A stretch of DNA of 64,000 nt from assembly GCA_018000455.1 (NCBI GenBank), contig JAGNJW010000021.1, positions 29,438 to 93,437 on the forward strand, given 5' to 3'. This document shows positions 34,042 through 45,797 of this stretch, in pieces. This DNA comes from Acidobacteriota bacterium. GTDB taxonomy: Bacteria > Acidobacteriota > Vicinamibacteria > Vicinamibacterales > UBA2999. Position 1 is the first letter of the stretch. The number at the start of each line of letters is the position of its first letter. Made by a program: the position numbers and the translations under genes. The notes under the pieces were generated by a model. It was not told the DNA's origin and searched no databases. It saw only the letters and a program-made list of their open reading frames with translations.

Positions 34042-34508
34042 GACAGACCCCGCCTGGCGCCGCCCGCTGGGACGAGCGGCACCGGGCCCGCGAGGCCAGC
34101 TTGCGGGTGCTGTATCAGGCCCACGTCGGCGGCGTTGCGCTCACCGATGCGCTCGGACTCATCGAGCAGGACGGCGATCAGGAGGCGGTGCCGCTCGATG
34201 CGCCTGGCCGGACATTCGCCGCCCGCCTCGCCACCGGTACGTGGGAGGCCAAGGATGCCCTCGATACGCTGATTGCGCCGCACCTGACGAACTGGCGGCT
34301 CGAGCGCGTCGCGATCATCGACCGCTTCATCCTCTGGCTGGCCGTGCAGGAGTGGCTGAGCGAACCAGCCACGCCGCCCCGGGTCGTGCTCAGCGAGGCG
34401 CTCGAACTGGCCCGCGAGTACAGCGGCGAAGCCGCGGTGCGGTTCGTCAACGGTGTACTCGACGCCGTCTATCGTCAGCTGAAGCAGGAAGGCCGTATCA
34501 TCGACTGA
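34038..34508 (+). CDS. nusB: Transcription antitermination factor NusB
   Basis: 156 residues. An all-helical NusB fold: ASLRVLYQAHVGG at the N-terminus and the conserved end LERVAIIDRFILWLAVQEWL, VVLSEALELAREYSGEAAVR, FVNGVLDAVYRQL. Binds boxA RNA with S10 for rRNA antitermination. GTG 34038 overlaps the ribH stop, and ribH-nusB adjacency is widespread in bacteria. The first 15 residues are polar and variable. Confidence 0.95.
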   Translation: MRQTPPGAARWDERHRAREASLRVLYQAHVGGVALTDALGLIEQDGDQEAVPLDAPGRTFAARLATGTWEAKDALDTLIAPHLTNWRLERVAIIDRFILWLAVQEWLSEPATPPRVVLSEALELAREYSGEAAVRFVNGVLDAVYRQLKQEGRIID

Positions 34509-34556
34509 CCGGCGCGCAATGGCCGGTCGGCGGCGTCAGGGGAGTGAGTTCACGCG

Positions 34557-36056
<1,500 letters not shown>

Positions 36057-36062
36057 ACCCCT

Positions 36063-37286
36063 GTGCCGTACGAGCTCTTCGTCGCGCTTCGGTATCTCTT
36101 CGCGAAGAGGAAGCAGGCGTTCATCTCGGTCATTTCGCTGGTCTCGATGCTGGGTGTCACCGTCGGCGTGATGGCGCTCATCGTGGCGCTCGCCCTGATG
36201 ACCGGCCTGCAGCAGGGCGTCCGCGATCGCATGCTGGGCTCGACCGCGCATGTCTACGTCTGGAAGCCCGGTGGCATCGCCGACTTCCAGGCGGAAGTGT
36301 CGCGCCTCTCGGCCCTGCCCGACGTGGTCGGGGCGGCGCCGGCACTGATGGCGCAGGCCCTCGTCAGCAAGGGCGACCAGCAGGCCTTCATCACCATCAA
36401 GGGCATCGATCCTTCGCTCGAGCCCAGGGTGACCGAGGTCGCCTCGTCGCTCACGAGCGGGCGCTTCGGCGACCTCGATGATGGCGGCGAGGAGCGCTTG
36501 CCAGGCATTCTCATCGGCTACGAACTGGCGGGCAAACTCGGGGCCCATCTGGGCGACGCGGTGAGCGTGCTCACGCCGAACGGCACGCTCTCGCCCATGG
36601 GCGTGATGCCGCGCCAGCGCCGGCTCACCGTGGTCGGCATCTTCCGTCTCGGGTTGTTCGAGTTCGATCAGGCCTACGGCTTCGTCACGCTCGCAACCGC
36701 CGGCCGGCTGGCCGGCAAGACCGAGCCCGACCACATCGAGCTGCGCGTCAGCGACATCTACGGCGCGCCGGAGGTGGCCGACCGCCTGTCGCTGCTCGAC
36801 GGCGGCATCTATCTGGCCCAGGACTGGACCGATCTCAACCGCTCCCTGTTTTCGGCGTTGTGGCTCGAGAAGGTCGCCATCTCGATCGCCATCGGCCTCA
36901 TCGTGATGGTGGCCGCACTCAACATCGTCGCCTCGCTCGTGCTGCTCGTGATGGAGAAGAGCCGCGACATCGCCATCCTGAAGACGATGGGGGCGTCGGC
37001 GACCAGCATCCGCCGCATCTTCATGCTGCAGGGGCTGGTCATCGGCCTGGTCGGCACCGCCGTCGGCACCATCGCCGGCGTCGGCGCCGCCACGGTGCTC
37101 GACCGGCTCCGGGTCATCCAGATTCCGGCCGATGTCTACCAGCTCTCTTATCTGCCTTTCACGGTCGTGCCGCGCGACGTGGCGCTGGTGGTGGCGGCGG
37201 CCATCGTCATCTGCTTCGTGGCCACGATCTACCCGTCGCGGCAGGCCGCCGGCCTCGACCCGGCCGAGGGGCTGCGCCATGAGTGA
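36063..37286 (+). CDS. lolC: Lipoprotein-releasing ABC transporter permease (LolC/LolE)
   Basis: 407 residues, four transmembrane helices with a large periplasmic MacB-like domain between the first and second. N-terminal LFVALRYLFAKRKQAFISVI and C-terminal FtsX domain (LVMEKSRDIAILKTMGASAT, PSRQAAGLDPAEGLRHE) are diagnostic. It extracts outer-membrane lipoproteins from the inner membrane with LolD. A single permease gene suggests a homodimeric LolF-like complex. Overlaps lolD by eight bases. GTG start. Confidence 0.93.
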   Translation: MPYELFVALRYLFAKRKQAFISVISLVSMLGVTVGVMALIVALALMTGLQQGVRDRMLGSTAHVYVWKPGGIADFQAEVSRLSALPDVVGAAPALMAQALVSKGDQQAFITIKGIDPSLEPRVTEVASSLTSGRFGDLDDGGEERLPGILIGYELAGKLGAHLGDAVSVLTPNGTLSPMGVMPRQRRLTVVGIFRLGLFEFDQAYGFVTLATAGRLAGKTEPDHIELRVSDIYGAPEVADRLSLLDGGIYLAQDWTDLNRSLFSALWLEKVAISIAIGLIVMVAALNIVASLVLLVMEKSRDIAILKTMGASATSIRRIFMLQGLVIGLVGTAVGTIAGVGAATVLDRLRVIQIPADVYQLSYLPFTVVPRDVALVVAAAIVICFVATIYPSRQAAGLDPAEGLRHE

Positions 37287-37959
37287 GGTGCTGCTGTCGG
37301 CGACCGGGGTGCACAAGACCTACGTCGCCGCCGGCCAGCGCCTGCAGGTGCTGCGCGATCTCGACATCGAGGTGGCGCGTGGCGAGATGGTCGCTATCGT
37401 GGGTGCCTCTGGCGTAGGGAAGAGCACCCTGTTGCACGTGCTCGGGGGGCTCGATCGCCCTGATAGCGGCAGCGTCTCGGTGGGTGAGTTTGCCGTCTCC
37501 ACGGCCGACGACGCGGCCCTGGTGGCGTTCCGGAATCGCCACGTCGGCTTCGTGTTTCAGTTCCACCACCTGCTGCCCGAGTTCAGCGCGCTCGAAAACG
37601 TCGAGATGCCGTTACGCATTGCGCGCGTCACCGGGGCCCAGGCGCGCCCGGTCGCCGAGCGCCTGCTCGAGCGCGTCGGGCTGGCCGAGCGGCTCACCCA
37701 TCGACCCGGCATGCTGTCTGGCGGCGAGCAACAGCGGGTGGCCGTGGCACGCGCGCTCGTGCGCCAGCCGTCGCTGCTCCTGGCCGACGAGCCGACCGGC
37801 GATCTCGACGAGCGCACCGCCGACGCCCTGCACGCCCTGCTGCGCGAGATGCACCAGGAGTTCGGTCTCACCGCCGTGATGGCCACGCACAACCCGCGGC
37901 TGGCCGAGCAGTGCGACCGTGTGCTGCGGCTGGAGGGCGGGCGCCTCGCGCCCGCCTGA
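37279..37959 (+). CDS. lolD: Lipoprotein-releasing ABC transporter ATPase
   Basis: 226 residues. Walker A GASGVGKSTLLHVLGGL, Q-loop FVFQFHHLLPEFSALENVEM (the LolD-type LLPEF), signature LSGGEQQRVAVARAL, Walker B LLLADEPTGDLD and H-loop ATHN. Drives LolC. Start ATG 37279 lies in the ATGAGTGA overlap with lolC. It converges with the aldehyde dehydrogenase gene 18 bp downstream; the gap contains GC palindromes but no clear terminator. Confidence 0.96.
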   Translation: MSEVLLSATGVHKTYVAAGQRLQVLRDLDIEVARGEMVAIVGASGVGKSTLLHVLGGLDRPDSGSVSVGEFAVSTADDAALVAFRNRHVGFVFQFHHLLPEFSALENVEMPLRIARVTGAQARPVAERLLERVGLAERLTHRPGMLSGGEQQRVAVARALVRQPSLLLADEPTGDLDERTADALHALLREMHQEFGLTAVMATHNPRLAEQCDRVLRLEGGRLAPA

Positions 37960-37977
37960 TCGGAGCTGCCGCGGCCG

Positions 37978-39522
37978 CTAGGCGCCGAAGGTGATGCCCT
38001 GCGCGAGCGGCAGCGACGAACTCCAGTTCACGGTGTTGGTCTGCCGGCGCATGTAGATTTTCCACGCATCGGATCCCGACTCGCGGCCGCCGCCGGTCTC
38101 CTTCTCGCCACCGAACGCGCCGCCGATTTCTGCCCCCGACGTGCCGATGTTGACGTTGGCGATGCCGCAGTCGGACCCGCGCGCCGAGAGGAAAGCCTCG
38201 GCCGTGCGCACGCTCTCGGTGAAGATGGCCGACGACAGGCCCTGCGGCACGCCGTTGTGGAGGGCCAACGCCTCGTCCAGGGTTGCGTACTCGAGGATGT
38301 AGAGGATTGGCGCAAACGTCTCGTGCTGCACGATCTCGGCCTGGGCCGGCATGCGGACGATGGCCGGCTCGACGAAGTTCGGTCCCAGGTCGGGACGGCG
38401 CGCGCCGCCGGTGAGCACGGTGCCGCCGCCGGCGGTGGCCGCGGCCAGCGCCGCCTGCATCTTCTCGACCGCCGCCTCGTTCACGAGCGGACCCATGAGC
38501 GTCGCCGGGTCGAGCGGCGAGCCGATTCTGACCTGGGCGTAGGCGGCGACCAGCCGGTCTGACAGCACTCCCACGACCTCGCGATGCACGATGAGCCGCC
38601 TGGTGGACGTGCAGCGTTGACCGGCCGTGCCGACCGCGCCAAAGAGCACGGCCCGCACGGCCATGTCGAGGTCGGCATCGGCCGCCACGACAATCGCGTT
38701 GTTGCCACCCAGTTCAAGCAGCGGCCGGCCGAAGCGTCCGGCGACCGTCTGGGCGACGTGGCGCCCGACCGGCGTCGAACCGGTGAACGAGATGAGCGGC
38801 AGGCGCCGGTCGTTGAGCATGGTTTCGCCGATGGTCGCACCCGTGCCCACCGCCAGCGTGAACACGCCCTCCACGCCGTGGTCGGCCATCACCTGGTTGG
38901 CGATGCGCTGCACGGCCACCGCGCAGAGGGGCGTCGGCTCGGCCGGCTTCCACACCACCGTGTCGCCGCAGACGGCGGCCAGCGCCGCGTTCCAGGACCA
39001 TACGGCCACGGGGAAGTTGAACGCCGTGATGACGCCAATCGGGCCCAGGGGATGCCACTGTTCCATCATGCGGTGGCCCGGGCGCTCGGAGGCGATCGTC
39101 AGGCCGTAGAGCTGCCGTGACAGGCCGGTGGCGAAGTCACAGATGTCGATCATCTCCTGCACTTCGCCGTGGCCCTCCGCGCGGATCTTGCCCATTTCGA
39201 GGCTGACGAGATCGCCCAGCGGTTCCTTGGCGGCGCGCAGGGCCTGACCAAGGTCGCGCACCAGCTCCCCGCGCTTGGGCGCCGGCGTCTCGCGCCACGA
39301 GCGGAAGCGCGCGGCAGCCGTCTCGACCATGCGGTCGTAGCCCTTGGCCGTGGCCAGCTGCACACCGGCAATCGGCGCCCCGGTCGACGGATCGTGCGAC
39401 ACCAGCACCTCGGCGCCGGAGGCGAGGGCCCAGTCGGAGGCACCGGACGAAACGCCTGGGTTGAGCTCGGCGAGGCCGAGACGGTCGAGGATGGCACGGG
39501 ACGTGGGCAGTGAAGCGGACAT
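37978..39522 (-). CDS. NAD-dependent aldehyde dehydrogenase (ALDH7 / aminoadipate-semialdehyde type)
   Basis: 514 residues. NAD-binding and catalytic motifs: ITAFNFPVAVWSWNAALA, FTGSTPVGRHVAQ, LELGGNNA (general-base Glu) and GTAGQRCTSTRRL (nucleophile Cys). The end, NIGTSGAEIGGAFGGEKETG with GRESGSDAWK, is characteristic of antiquitin-like ALDH7 enzymes (alpha-aminoadipate or piperideine-6-carboxylate oxidation). ATG 39522 is used rather than GTG 39528 because CCGGAG lies just upstream. It is downstream of the beta-hydroxyacid dehydrogenase, together suggesting lysine or semialdehyde catabolism (inference). Confidence 0.9.
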   Translation of the reverse strand: MSASLPTSRAILDRLGLAELNPGVSSGASDWALASGAEVLVSHDPSTGAPIAGVQLATAKGYDRMVETAAARFRSWRETPAPKRGELVRDLGQALRAAKEPLGDLVSLEMGKIRAEGHGEVQEMIDICDFATGLSRQLYGLTIASERPGHRMMEQWHPLGPIGVITAFNFPVAVWSWNAALAAVCGDTVVWKPAEPTPLCAVAVQRIANQVMADHGVEGVFTLAVGTGATIGETMLNDRRLPLISFTGSTPVGRHVAQTVAGRFGRPLLELGGNNAIVVAADADLDMAVRAVLFGAVGTAGQRCTSTRRLIVHREVVGVLSDRLVAAYAQVRIGSPLDPATLMGPLVNEAAVEKMQAALAAATAGGGTVLTGGARRPDLGPNFVEPAIVRMPAQAEIVQHETFAPILYILEYATLDEALALHNGVPQGLSSAIFTESVRTAEAFLSARGSDCGIANVNIGTSGAEIGGAFGGEKETGGGRESGSDAWKIYMRRQTNTVNWSSSLPLAQGITFGA

Positions 39523-39554
39523 GAGCACTCCGGAGGTGGCGTGTGGACGCCGGT

Positions 39555-40442
39555 CTAGAGCAGACCGGCCAATCGGAACGTGGTCGTGGCGACGCCCGAG
39601 TAGTCGTCGTCACCGCCGCCGGCGGCGACGTGGGCGTGCACGAGCTGCTGGACGAGCGCGGTGGCGAGCGCCGGCACGCCGTACTCCGCCAGCGCCTCGT
39701 GGACGATCCGCAGGTCTTTCTTGTAGAGCCGGGCCTTGAACCCCGGCTTGTAGTTACCGGCGAGCATCCGCTCGCCGTGCACCTCGAGCACCCGGCTCGC
39801 CGCAAAGCCGCCGAGCAGCGCCTGCCGCACCTTGGCGCCGTCCACTCCCGCCTTGCTGGCCAGCGCCAGCGCCTCGGCCACGGCCACCATCGTGCCGCCG
39901 ATGACGAGCTGGTTGCAGGCCTTGCACACCTGCCCGGCGCCGGACGGGCCGACATGGACGATGCGGTCTTCCCGCCCCATCATGGCGAGCAGCGGCGTCA
40001 CGCGTGCCAGCGCCTCGGCGTCACCGCCCACCATGAAGGTGAGCGTGCCGTCGACGGCGCCGATCTCGCCCCCGCTCACCGGCGCGTCGAGGTACGCGCC
40101 GCCGCGCTCGGCGACCAGTGCCGAGAAGCGGACGGCCGCCGATGGCGCGATGGTGCTCGAGTCGACCACGACGGCGCCGGGCTGTTGTCCTGCCAGCAGA
40201 CCCGCCGGGCCGCCGAGGACGGCTTCGACATCAGGTGCATCAGGGAGCATCGTGATGACGACCTGGCAGGCCGCGGCGACCGCGGCGGGCGTGGTCGCGA
40301 TGGCGGCGCCGGCCTCGGCCAATGCGCGTTCGGCCGCATGACTGCGGTTGTGCACCACCACGTCCACACCGTGCTTGCGCAGGTTGAGCGCCATGGGGCG
40401 GCCCATGGCACCGAGACCGATGAATCCAACAGCTTCCGCCAC
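39555..40442 (-). CDS. NAD(P)-dependent beta-hydroxyacid dehydrogenase (HIBADH/GarR family)
   Basis: 295 residues. N-terminal Rossmann motif VGFIGLGAMGRPMALNLRKH, the substrate-binding signature DAPVSGGEIGAVDGTLTFMV and the catalytic Lys in GAGQVCKACNQLVIGG. Candidate substrates are 3-hydroxyisobutyrate, tartronate semialdehyde or succinic semialdehyde. GTG 40442 follows AAGGAGG by seven bases, and TACAAT a little further upstream is a likely -10; the same frame is open far beyond but antisense to clpC. Divergent from clpC across a 147-bp gap. Confidence 0.9.
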   Translation of the reverse strand: MAEAVGFIGLGAMGRPMALNLRKHGVDVVVHNRSHAAERALAEAGAAIATTPAAVAAACQVVITMLPDAPDVEAVLGGPAGLLAGQQPGAVVVDSSTIAPSAAVRFSALVAERGGAYLDAPVSGGEIGAVDGTLTFMVGGDAEALARVTPLLAMMGREDRIVHVGPSGAGQVCKACNQLVIGGTMVAVAEALALASKAGVDGAKVRQALLGGFAASRVLEVHGERMLAGNYKPGFKARLYKKDLRIVHEALAEYGVPALATALVQQLVHAHVAAGGGDDDYSGVATTTFRLAGLL

Positions 40443-40537
40443 GAGGGAACCTCCTTCGCGATTGTAGCCGCCGGGCCGGCGCGGCGGTGCAGGAACCCGA
40501 CCTGGCCGTTGGCGCGGGGGCGGGGTGGGGAATCCCG

Positions 40538-40543
40538 TATAAT
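40538..40543 (+). promoter_or_regulatory. -10 box (TATAAT) of clpC
   Basis: Perfect TATAAT in the divergent region, about 47 bp before ATG 40590. A TTGGCG lies upstream but 23 bp away, too far for a normal -35, so an activator or non-consensus -35 is implied. No CtsR box seen. Confidence 0.5.
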
Positions 40544-40589
40544 GAGAATCGACAAGCGCCGGGACTCTACTCCACGCGAAGGCGGCCGG

Positions 40590-43043
40590 ATGTTCGAGCG
40601 GTATACCGAAAGAGCACGGCGGGTGTTGTTCTTCGCCCGTTACGAGGCAAGTCAGCTCGGCAGCATCTCGATCGAGACCGAGCACCTGCTGTTGGGACTG
40701 ATCCGCGAGGGCAAGGGCCTCACCAGCCGGATTTTCCAGCGGTCGCACCTCTCGCTGGACACGATCCGGAAGGACATCGAGGGTCGTACGGTGTTCCGTG
40801 AGAAGGTCTCGACGTCGGTCGAGATCCCGTTCAGCGGCGAGACCAAGCGTGTCCTGCAGTACGCCGCCGAGGAGGCCGACCGCCTCCTCCACAACTACAT
40901 CGGCACCGAGCATCTGCTGCTGGGGCTGCTCCGGGAGGAGCGGTCGGTCGCGGCCAGTATCCTCATGGAGAAGGGCATGCGCCTGCATGCCGTGCGCGAG
41001 GATATCGTCCAGCTCCTCAACGAGAAGACCACCTCGACGCGGGTGAAAGAGACGCCGCTCTTGGCGGAGTTCAGCCGCGATCTGACCGATATCGCCCTCA
41101 AGAACCAGCTCGACCCCCTGGTCGGGCGCGACTACGAACTCGAGCGTGTGCAGCAGGTGCTCTGCCGCCGCACCAAGAACAACGCCGTGCTCATCGGGGA
41201 GCCCGGTGTCGGCAAGACGGCGATCGTCGAAGGTCTGGCGCAGAAGATCGTCTGTGGCGACGTGCCGCACTTCCTCGCCGACAAGCGCCTGCTGGCCCTC
41301 GACATCTCTCTCATCGTGGCGGGCACGAAGTACCGTGGCCAGTTCGAGGAGCGCCTCAAGGCCATCATGAAGGAGCTCACCGACAACCCGAACATCATCG
41401 TGTTCATCGACGAGCTGCACACGCTGGTGGGCGCCGGGTCGGCCGAGGGTTCGCTCGATGCCGCCAACATCCTCAAGCCGGCGCTGAGCCGCGGCGAGAT
41501 CCGCTGTATCGGCGCGACCACGCCGGCCGAGTACCGCAAGTACATCGAGAAGGATCGCTCGCTCGAACGGCGTTTTCAGGCCATCAAGGTCGAGCCGCCC
41601 GGGGAGCAGGAGACCATCCGCATCCTGATGGGCGTGAAGGACCGCTACGAGCAGTTCCACCACGTCGAGTACTCGCCGGATGCCATCGAGGCCTCGGTCT
41701 ACCAGTCGAGCCGCTACGTGACGGACCGCTTCCTACCCGACAAGGCCATCGATCTGCTCGACGAAGCCGGGGCGCGCGCCAAGCTGCGCGAGGCGTCTTT
41801 CACCGAGGAGTTCGGCGAGATCAACAAGAGCATCCGCGTCGCCGTCGAGCAGATGGAGCACGCGGTCTCGACCAAGGATTTCGACCGCGCGCAGTACTAC
41901 CGCGACCAGGAGGCCTCGGCGCGCGAGAACCTCGCGCTGGTGCGCGAGCGCTTCGACGTACGGCCCAACCAGCGGCGGGTGGTCGTTGGCCGCCACGAGA
42001 TCGACGAGGTCGTCTCGAAATGGACCGGTGTGCCGCTCTCGTCGATCAACCAGGACGAGAGCGACAAGCTGATGCGGATGGAAGACGAACTCCACCGCCG
42101 CGTGATCAGCCAGGAGCAGGCCATCTCGGCCGTCTCGCGCGCCATTCGCCGCTCGCGAGCCGGCCTCAAGAACCCGGCCCGCCCGGTCGGCAGCTTCATG
42201 TTCCTCGGGCCGACAGGCGTCGGGAAGACCGAGCTGGCGCGGGCCCTGGCGCACCTCCTGTTCGGCAGCGAGCACGCGCTCATCCGCTTCGATATGTCCG
42301 AGTACATGGAGAAGCACTCGGTATCGAAACTCATCGGGTCACCACCCGGCTACGTCGGCCACGAAGAAGGCGGCCAGCTCACCGAGCGCGTGAAGCGCAA
42401 TCCGTATTCGGTCGTGTTGCTCGACGAGATCGAGAAGGCGCACCCCGACATCTTCAACATCCTGCTGCAGGTCTTCGAGGACGGACACCTCACCGACGGA
42501 CTCGGGAACCGCGTGAACTTCAAGAACGCGATTCTCATCATGACGTCGAACATCGGTGCGCGCTTCATCCAGAAGCGGGCCACTCTCGGCTTCCAGTCCG
42601 ACTCCGGCGACAGCTCGAAGAGCATCACCGACATGGTGCTGGGCGAGGTCAAGCGGACGTTCAATCCGGAGTTCGTCAACCGCGTCGATGAGCTGATCGT
42701 CTTCGACGCCCTCTCCGACGACGATCTGCGGCGGATTCTCGTGCTGCTCGTCGCGCAGGTGAACACCAACCTGGCGGATCGCCGGATGCGGGTGCGCCTG
42801 ACCCCGGAAGCCCTCGATTGGATGATCGAGGTGACCTGCAAGGACCGCTCGTACGGGGCCCGTCCGCTCCGACGCGCCATTCAGCGCTACGTCGAGGATC
42901 CCCTGTCGGAAGAGCTCATCCGCGGCCGGGTGCGCGACGGTGAAATCGAGGTCTATGTCGACGGCGGGAGCCTGGCCTACCGCTCCGTCCCCGAACCCGC
43001 CGAACCGGTCGGGGCCGGCCAGCCGCTTTCCAGCGACGTCTGA
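40590..43043 (+). CDS. clpC: ClpC-type AAA+ protease regulatory ATPase
   Basis: 817 residues. Two N-terminal Clp repeats ([20 protein letters not shown]; a second begins [20 protein letters not shown]), AAA1 with [16 protein letters not shown] and [12 protein letters not shown], a middle UVR/coiled-coil region (residues about 415-450, ENL at its end), AAA2 with [16 protein letters not shown] and [20 protein letters not shown], and a D2-small domain. Unfolds substrates for ClpP. The start at ATG 40590 matches the family start [10 protein letters not shown]. ClpP is not in the window. Confidence 0.96.
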   Translation: MFERYTERARRVLFFARYEASQLGSISIETEHLLLGLIREGKGLTSRIFQRSHLSLDTIRKDIEGRTVFREKVSTSVEIPFSGETKRVLQYAAEEADRLLHNYIGTEHLLLGLLREERSVAASILMEKGMRLHAVREDIVQLLNEKTTSTRVKETPLLAEFSRDLTDIALKNQLDPLVGRDYELERVQQVLCRRTKNNAVLIGEPGVGKTAIVEGLAQKIVCGDVPHFLADKRLLALDISLIVAGTKYRGQFEERLKAIMKELTDNPNIIVFIDELHTLVGAGSAEGSLDAANILKPALSRGEIRCIGATTPAEYRKYIEKDRSLERRFQAIKVEPPGEQETIRILMGVKDRYEQFHHVEYSPDAIEASVYQSSRYVTDRFLPDKAIDLLDEAGARAKLREASFTEEFGEINKSIRVAVEQMEHAVSTKDFDRAQYYRDQEASARENLALVRERFDVRPNQRRVVVGRHEIDEVVSKWTGVPLSSINQDESDKLMRMEDELHRRVISQEQAISAVSRAIRRSRAGLKNPARPVGSFMFLGPTGVGKTELARALAHLLFGSEHALIRFDMSEYMEKHSVSKLIGSPPGYVGHEEGGQLTERVKRNPYSVVLLDEIEKAHPDIFNILLQVFEDGHLTDGLGNRVNFKNAILIMTSNIGARFIQKRATLGFQSDSGDSSKSITDMVLGEVKRTFNPEFVNRVDELIVFDALSDDDLRRILVLLVAQVNTNLADRRMRVRLTPEALDWMIEVTCKDRSYGARPLRRAIQRYVEDPLSEELIRGRVRDGEIEVYVDGGSLAYRSVPEPAEPVGAGQPLSSDV

Positions 43044-43134
43044 ATCCGGTAGGATCGACGGATTCGGCGACCGGCGATGAGCCGGCGTGCCCCGGAGGCG
43101 CCCCGGGGGCGCCCGGTCGACCGGTGTGAACACG

Positions 43135-45768
43135 ATGCGCAGGCTGCTTACTCTTCTCGGATTCTGTGTGCTGGCGTCGGCGGGCTCCGCCGACGCGCGC
43201 CAGGCCGCGCCGCCGGCGCCGGCCGCCCAACCGGCGACGCGCATGCCGCCGCCCGAATCGGGCCCGGTCATCCGCTTCATCCAGTTGCGGTTCCAGCCCG
43301 TCGATGAGTCGCTCATCGACCCGCAGACCTACCTGTATTACATCCAGACCCAGCCGAGTCGCAGCTCCGACGGCGTCTGGGTGCCGTACGACGAGCAGGC
43401 CGAAGCCAAGCTTCGCGACGACTTCCGGCGGCTGTGGGGCACCAACTTCCTCGACAACTTGTCGGTCGAAGTGCTCGACGAGCCATACGACAACGGTGTC
43501 ATCGGCAAGCGCGTGGTCTTCAACATGGAAGAGCGTCCGCGCGTGAAGATCGTCGACTACACCGGGTCGAGCAAGGTCGAGCGGACGAAAGTCGACGAGA
43601 AGATGAAAGAGCTGGGCGTGGCCCTGCGCCTCGACTCGTTCCTGGACGAAGGCGCGATGCGGCGCGTCAAGAGCATCATCCAGGACCTGATGAGTGAGAA
43701 GGGCTACCAATTCGCCGAGATCACGTCGAAGGTCGAGGCCCTGCCGGGCGGGCCCAAGCTCGTGAAGGTGGTCTTCGACGTGCAGGAAGGACCGAAGGTC
43801 CGCATCCGCGAGGTGGCGTTCGAAGGCAACGAAGCGCTCGGCGACGGCACTCTCCGTCGAAAGATGAAGGAAACCAAGCAGCACGGGGCGTTTTCCTGGC
43901 TGACCGGCAGCGGCACCTACAAGGAAGCCAAGTTCGAAGAAGACGCCGACAAGGTGGTGGCCCACTACCGCAACAAGGGCTACATCGAGGCGCGCGTCGG
44001 CGCTCCCGAGTTGAACACCCTGCAGGACAGCCCCGACGGCAAGACGCGCTGGATTCAGGTGCGCATCCCGGTCACCGAGGGCCCGCGCTACAAGGTGGGG
44101 GAGTTCACCTTTGCCGGCAATACGGTCGTGAAGTCAGAGGGGCTCCGCCCGCTGTTCAAGATGTCGCCCGGGGAGTGGTACAGCGAAAAGCGGATCCGCG
44201 ACGGCCTGCGCAAGGCGCAGGAGGTCTACGGTGGCGGCGGCTACTTCGAGTTCACGGGCTATCCGGACCTGAAGCCGAAGCCGGCGGCCACCGGACCGCT
44301 GGACGGTCCGGCCGAGCCCACGGTCGACGTGACGATGCAGATCCAGGAAGGCGAGCAGTACTTCGTCAACCGCATCACCTTCACCGGCAACACGACCACG
44401 CGCGACACGGTGGTACGGCGGGAGATGCGCCTCATCGAGGGCGGCGTTTTCAACACTGAGGCCCTGAAGTACTCCGTCCGGCGCCTGAATCAGGTGGGTT
44501 ACTTCAAGCAGCTCGAAGAAGGCGGCCCCGGGATCGACGTCGCGAAGACGCCGAACGAGAAGAATAAGGTGGACGTCACCCTGAAGCTGGAGGAGCAGAA
44601 CCGCAACCAGCTGACGTTCGGCGCTGGTGTGTCGCAGTTCGAGGGCTTCTTCGGACAGCTGTCGTTCCAGACGGCGAACTTCCTGGGACGCGGCGAGAGC
44701 CTCACGCTGTCGCTGCAGGGCGGGTCGCGCGCGCAGAACTATCAGGTGGCCTTCACCGAACCGTTCCTCTTCGACCGTAACATCACCGGCGGCATCGACG
44801 TCTACAAGCGGTCGCTCAACTACATCGGCCAGTTCACGCAGGCCTCGGTCGGCGGCAACCTCACGATGGGCTTCCCGGTGGCCGACTTCTCGCGCGTGTT
44901 CGTGAACTACAGCTACGAGCAGGTGGAGGTGCTCGACCTGAACACCGCCTATACGAACCCGGTGCTGCTGGCGCAGAACCCGTTCCTCGCCGACTCGCTG
45001 CTCATTGGCCAGGGCGGCACGCGGACGATCAGCAAGATCGTGCCGAGCTTCTCGTTCAACACCGTCGACAACCCGATCTTTCCCAGCACCGGCCGCCGAC
45101 TCACGGCCTCGTTCGACTATGCGGGGCCGGGCGGCGACACCTACTTCGTCAAGCCGACACTGGAAGGGGTGGGCTTCTGGCGGCTGACGCCGCGAATGTC
45201 GGTGGGCTCGCGCGCCCAGTTCCAGTACATCCGGCCCTACGGGAGCACCAAGCAGCTGCCCATCTTCGAGAAGCTGATTCAGGGCGGCGAGTACAGCATT
45301 CGAGGCTACGACATCCGCAGCGTCGGCCCGCGTGACATCAATTCGGGCATCGTGCTCGGCGGCAACAAGAGCGTGCTGTTCAACGCGGAGTACCTGATTC
45401 AGGTCGCCGGGCCGGTGCGCCTCGTGCTGTTCTACGACGCCGGCCAGGTGCGCGACATCGGCGAGAAGTTCGGTATGAAGGAAGACATCCTTCAGGTGGT
45501 GCCGCCGACTCCGCCGCTGCTCTACGACCCGCTCGCCTTCACCGGGTTCATCGATCCGAATGCGGCGGGGCCGACCACGCAATCGATCGGCCGGCAAAGC
45601 GCGTTCAAGACCTCGACCGGCGCCGAGATCCGGTTCTTCATGCCGGTGCTGAACGTGCCGTTCAGGCTGATTTTCGCCTACAACCCGCAGCGTGGCGGGG
45701 TGCTGACCAACAACCTGCAGCCGGCGAAGCGGTTCACGTTCCGGTTCGCGGTCGGCTCGACCTTCTGA
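43135..45768 (+). CDS. bamA: Outer-membrane protein assembly factor BamA
   Basis: 877 residues. A signal peptide (LLTLLGFCVLASAGSADA) is followed by several POTRA domains (for example VRIREVAFEGNEALGDGTLR, YKVGEFTFAGNTVVKSEGLR, YFVNRITFTGNTTTRDTVVR) and an Omp85 16-strand barrel with the lid motif SIRGYD and terminal aromatic strand FTFRFAVGSTF. It folds and inserts beta-barrel proteins. Start ATG 43135; GTG 43126 is three codons upstream. First of the envelope gene set. Its end is followed by a strong stem-loop. Confidence 0.96.
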   Translation: MRRLLTLLGFCVLASAGSADARQAAPPAPAAQPATRMPPPESGPVIRFIQLRFQPVDESLIDPQTYLYYIQTQPSRSSDGVWVPYDEQAEAKLRDDFRRLWGTNFLDNLSVEVLDEPYDNGVIGKRVVFNMEERPRVKIVDYTGSSKVERTKVDEKMKELGVALRLDSFLDEGAMRRVKSIIQDLMSEKGYQFAEITSKVEALPGGPKLVKVVFDVQEGPKVRIREVAFEGNEALGDGTLRRKMKETKQHGAFSWLTGSGTYKEAKFEEDADKVVAHYRNKGYIEARVGAPELNTLQDSPDGKTRWIQVRIPVTEGPRYKVGEFTFAGNTVVKSEGLRPLFKMSPGEWYSEKRIRDGLRKAQEVYGGGGYFEFTGYPDLKPKPAATGPLDGPAEPTVDVTMQIQEGEQYFVNRITFTGNTTTRDTVVRREMRLIEGGVFNTEALKYSVRRLNQVGYFKQLEEGGPGIDVAKTPNEKNKVDVTLKLEEQNRNQLTFGAGVSQFEGFFGQLSFQTANFLGRGESLTLSLQGGSRAQNYQVAFTEPFLFDRNITGGIDVYKRSLNYIGQFTQASVGGNLTMGFPVADFSRVFVNYSYEQVEVLDLNTAYTNPVLLAQNPFLADSLLIGQGGTRTISKIVPSFSFNTVDNPIFPSTGRRLTASFDYAGPGGDTYFVKPTLEGVGFWRLTPRMSVGSRAQFQYIRPYGSTKQLPIFEKLIQGGEYSIRGYDIRSVGPRDINSGIVLGGNKSVLFNAEYLIQVAGPVRLVLFYDAGQVRDIGEKFGMKEDILQVVPPTPPLLYDPLAFTGFIDPNAAGPTTQSIGRQSAFKTSTGAEIRFFMPVLNVPFRLIFAYNPQRGGVLTNNLQPAKRFTFRFAVGSTF

Positions 45769-45773
45769 GATAC

Positions 45774-45790
45774 GGCCGAGGCACTCGGCC
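45774..45790. terminator. Bidirectional stem-loop between convergent genes
   Basis: GGCCGAG (45774-45780), loop GCA, CTCGGCC (45784-45790): a perfect 7-bp GC stem six bases after the bamA stop and eight bases before the stop of the convergent lipoprotein gene. No T-tract, so an L-shaped intrinsic or roadblock terminator serving both strands is inferred. Confidence 0.55.
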
Positions 45791-45797
45791 AGCCGTG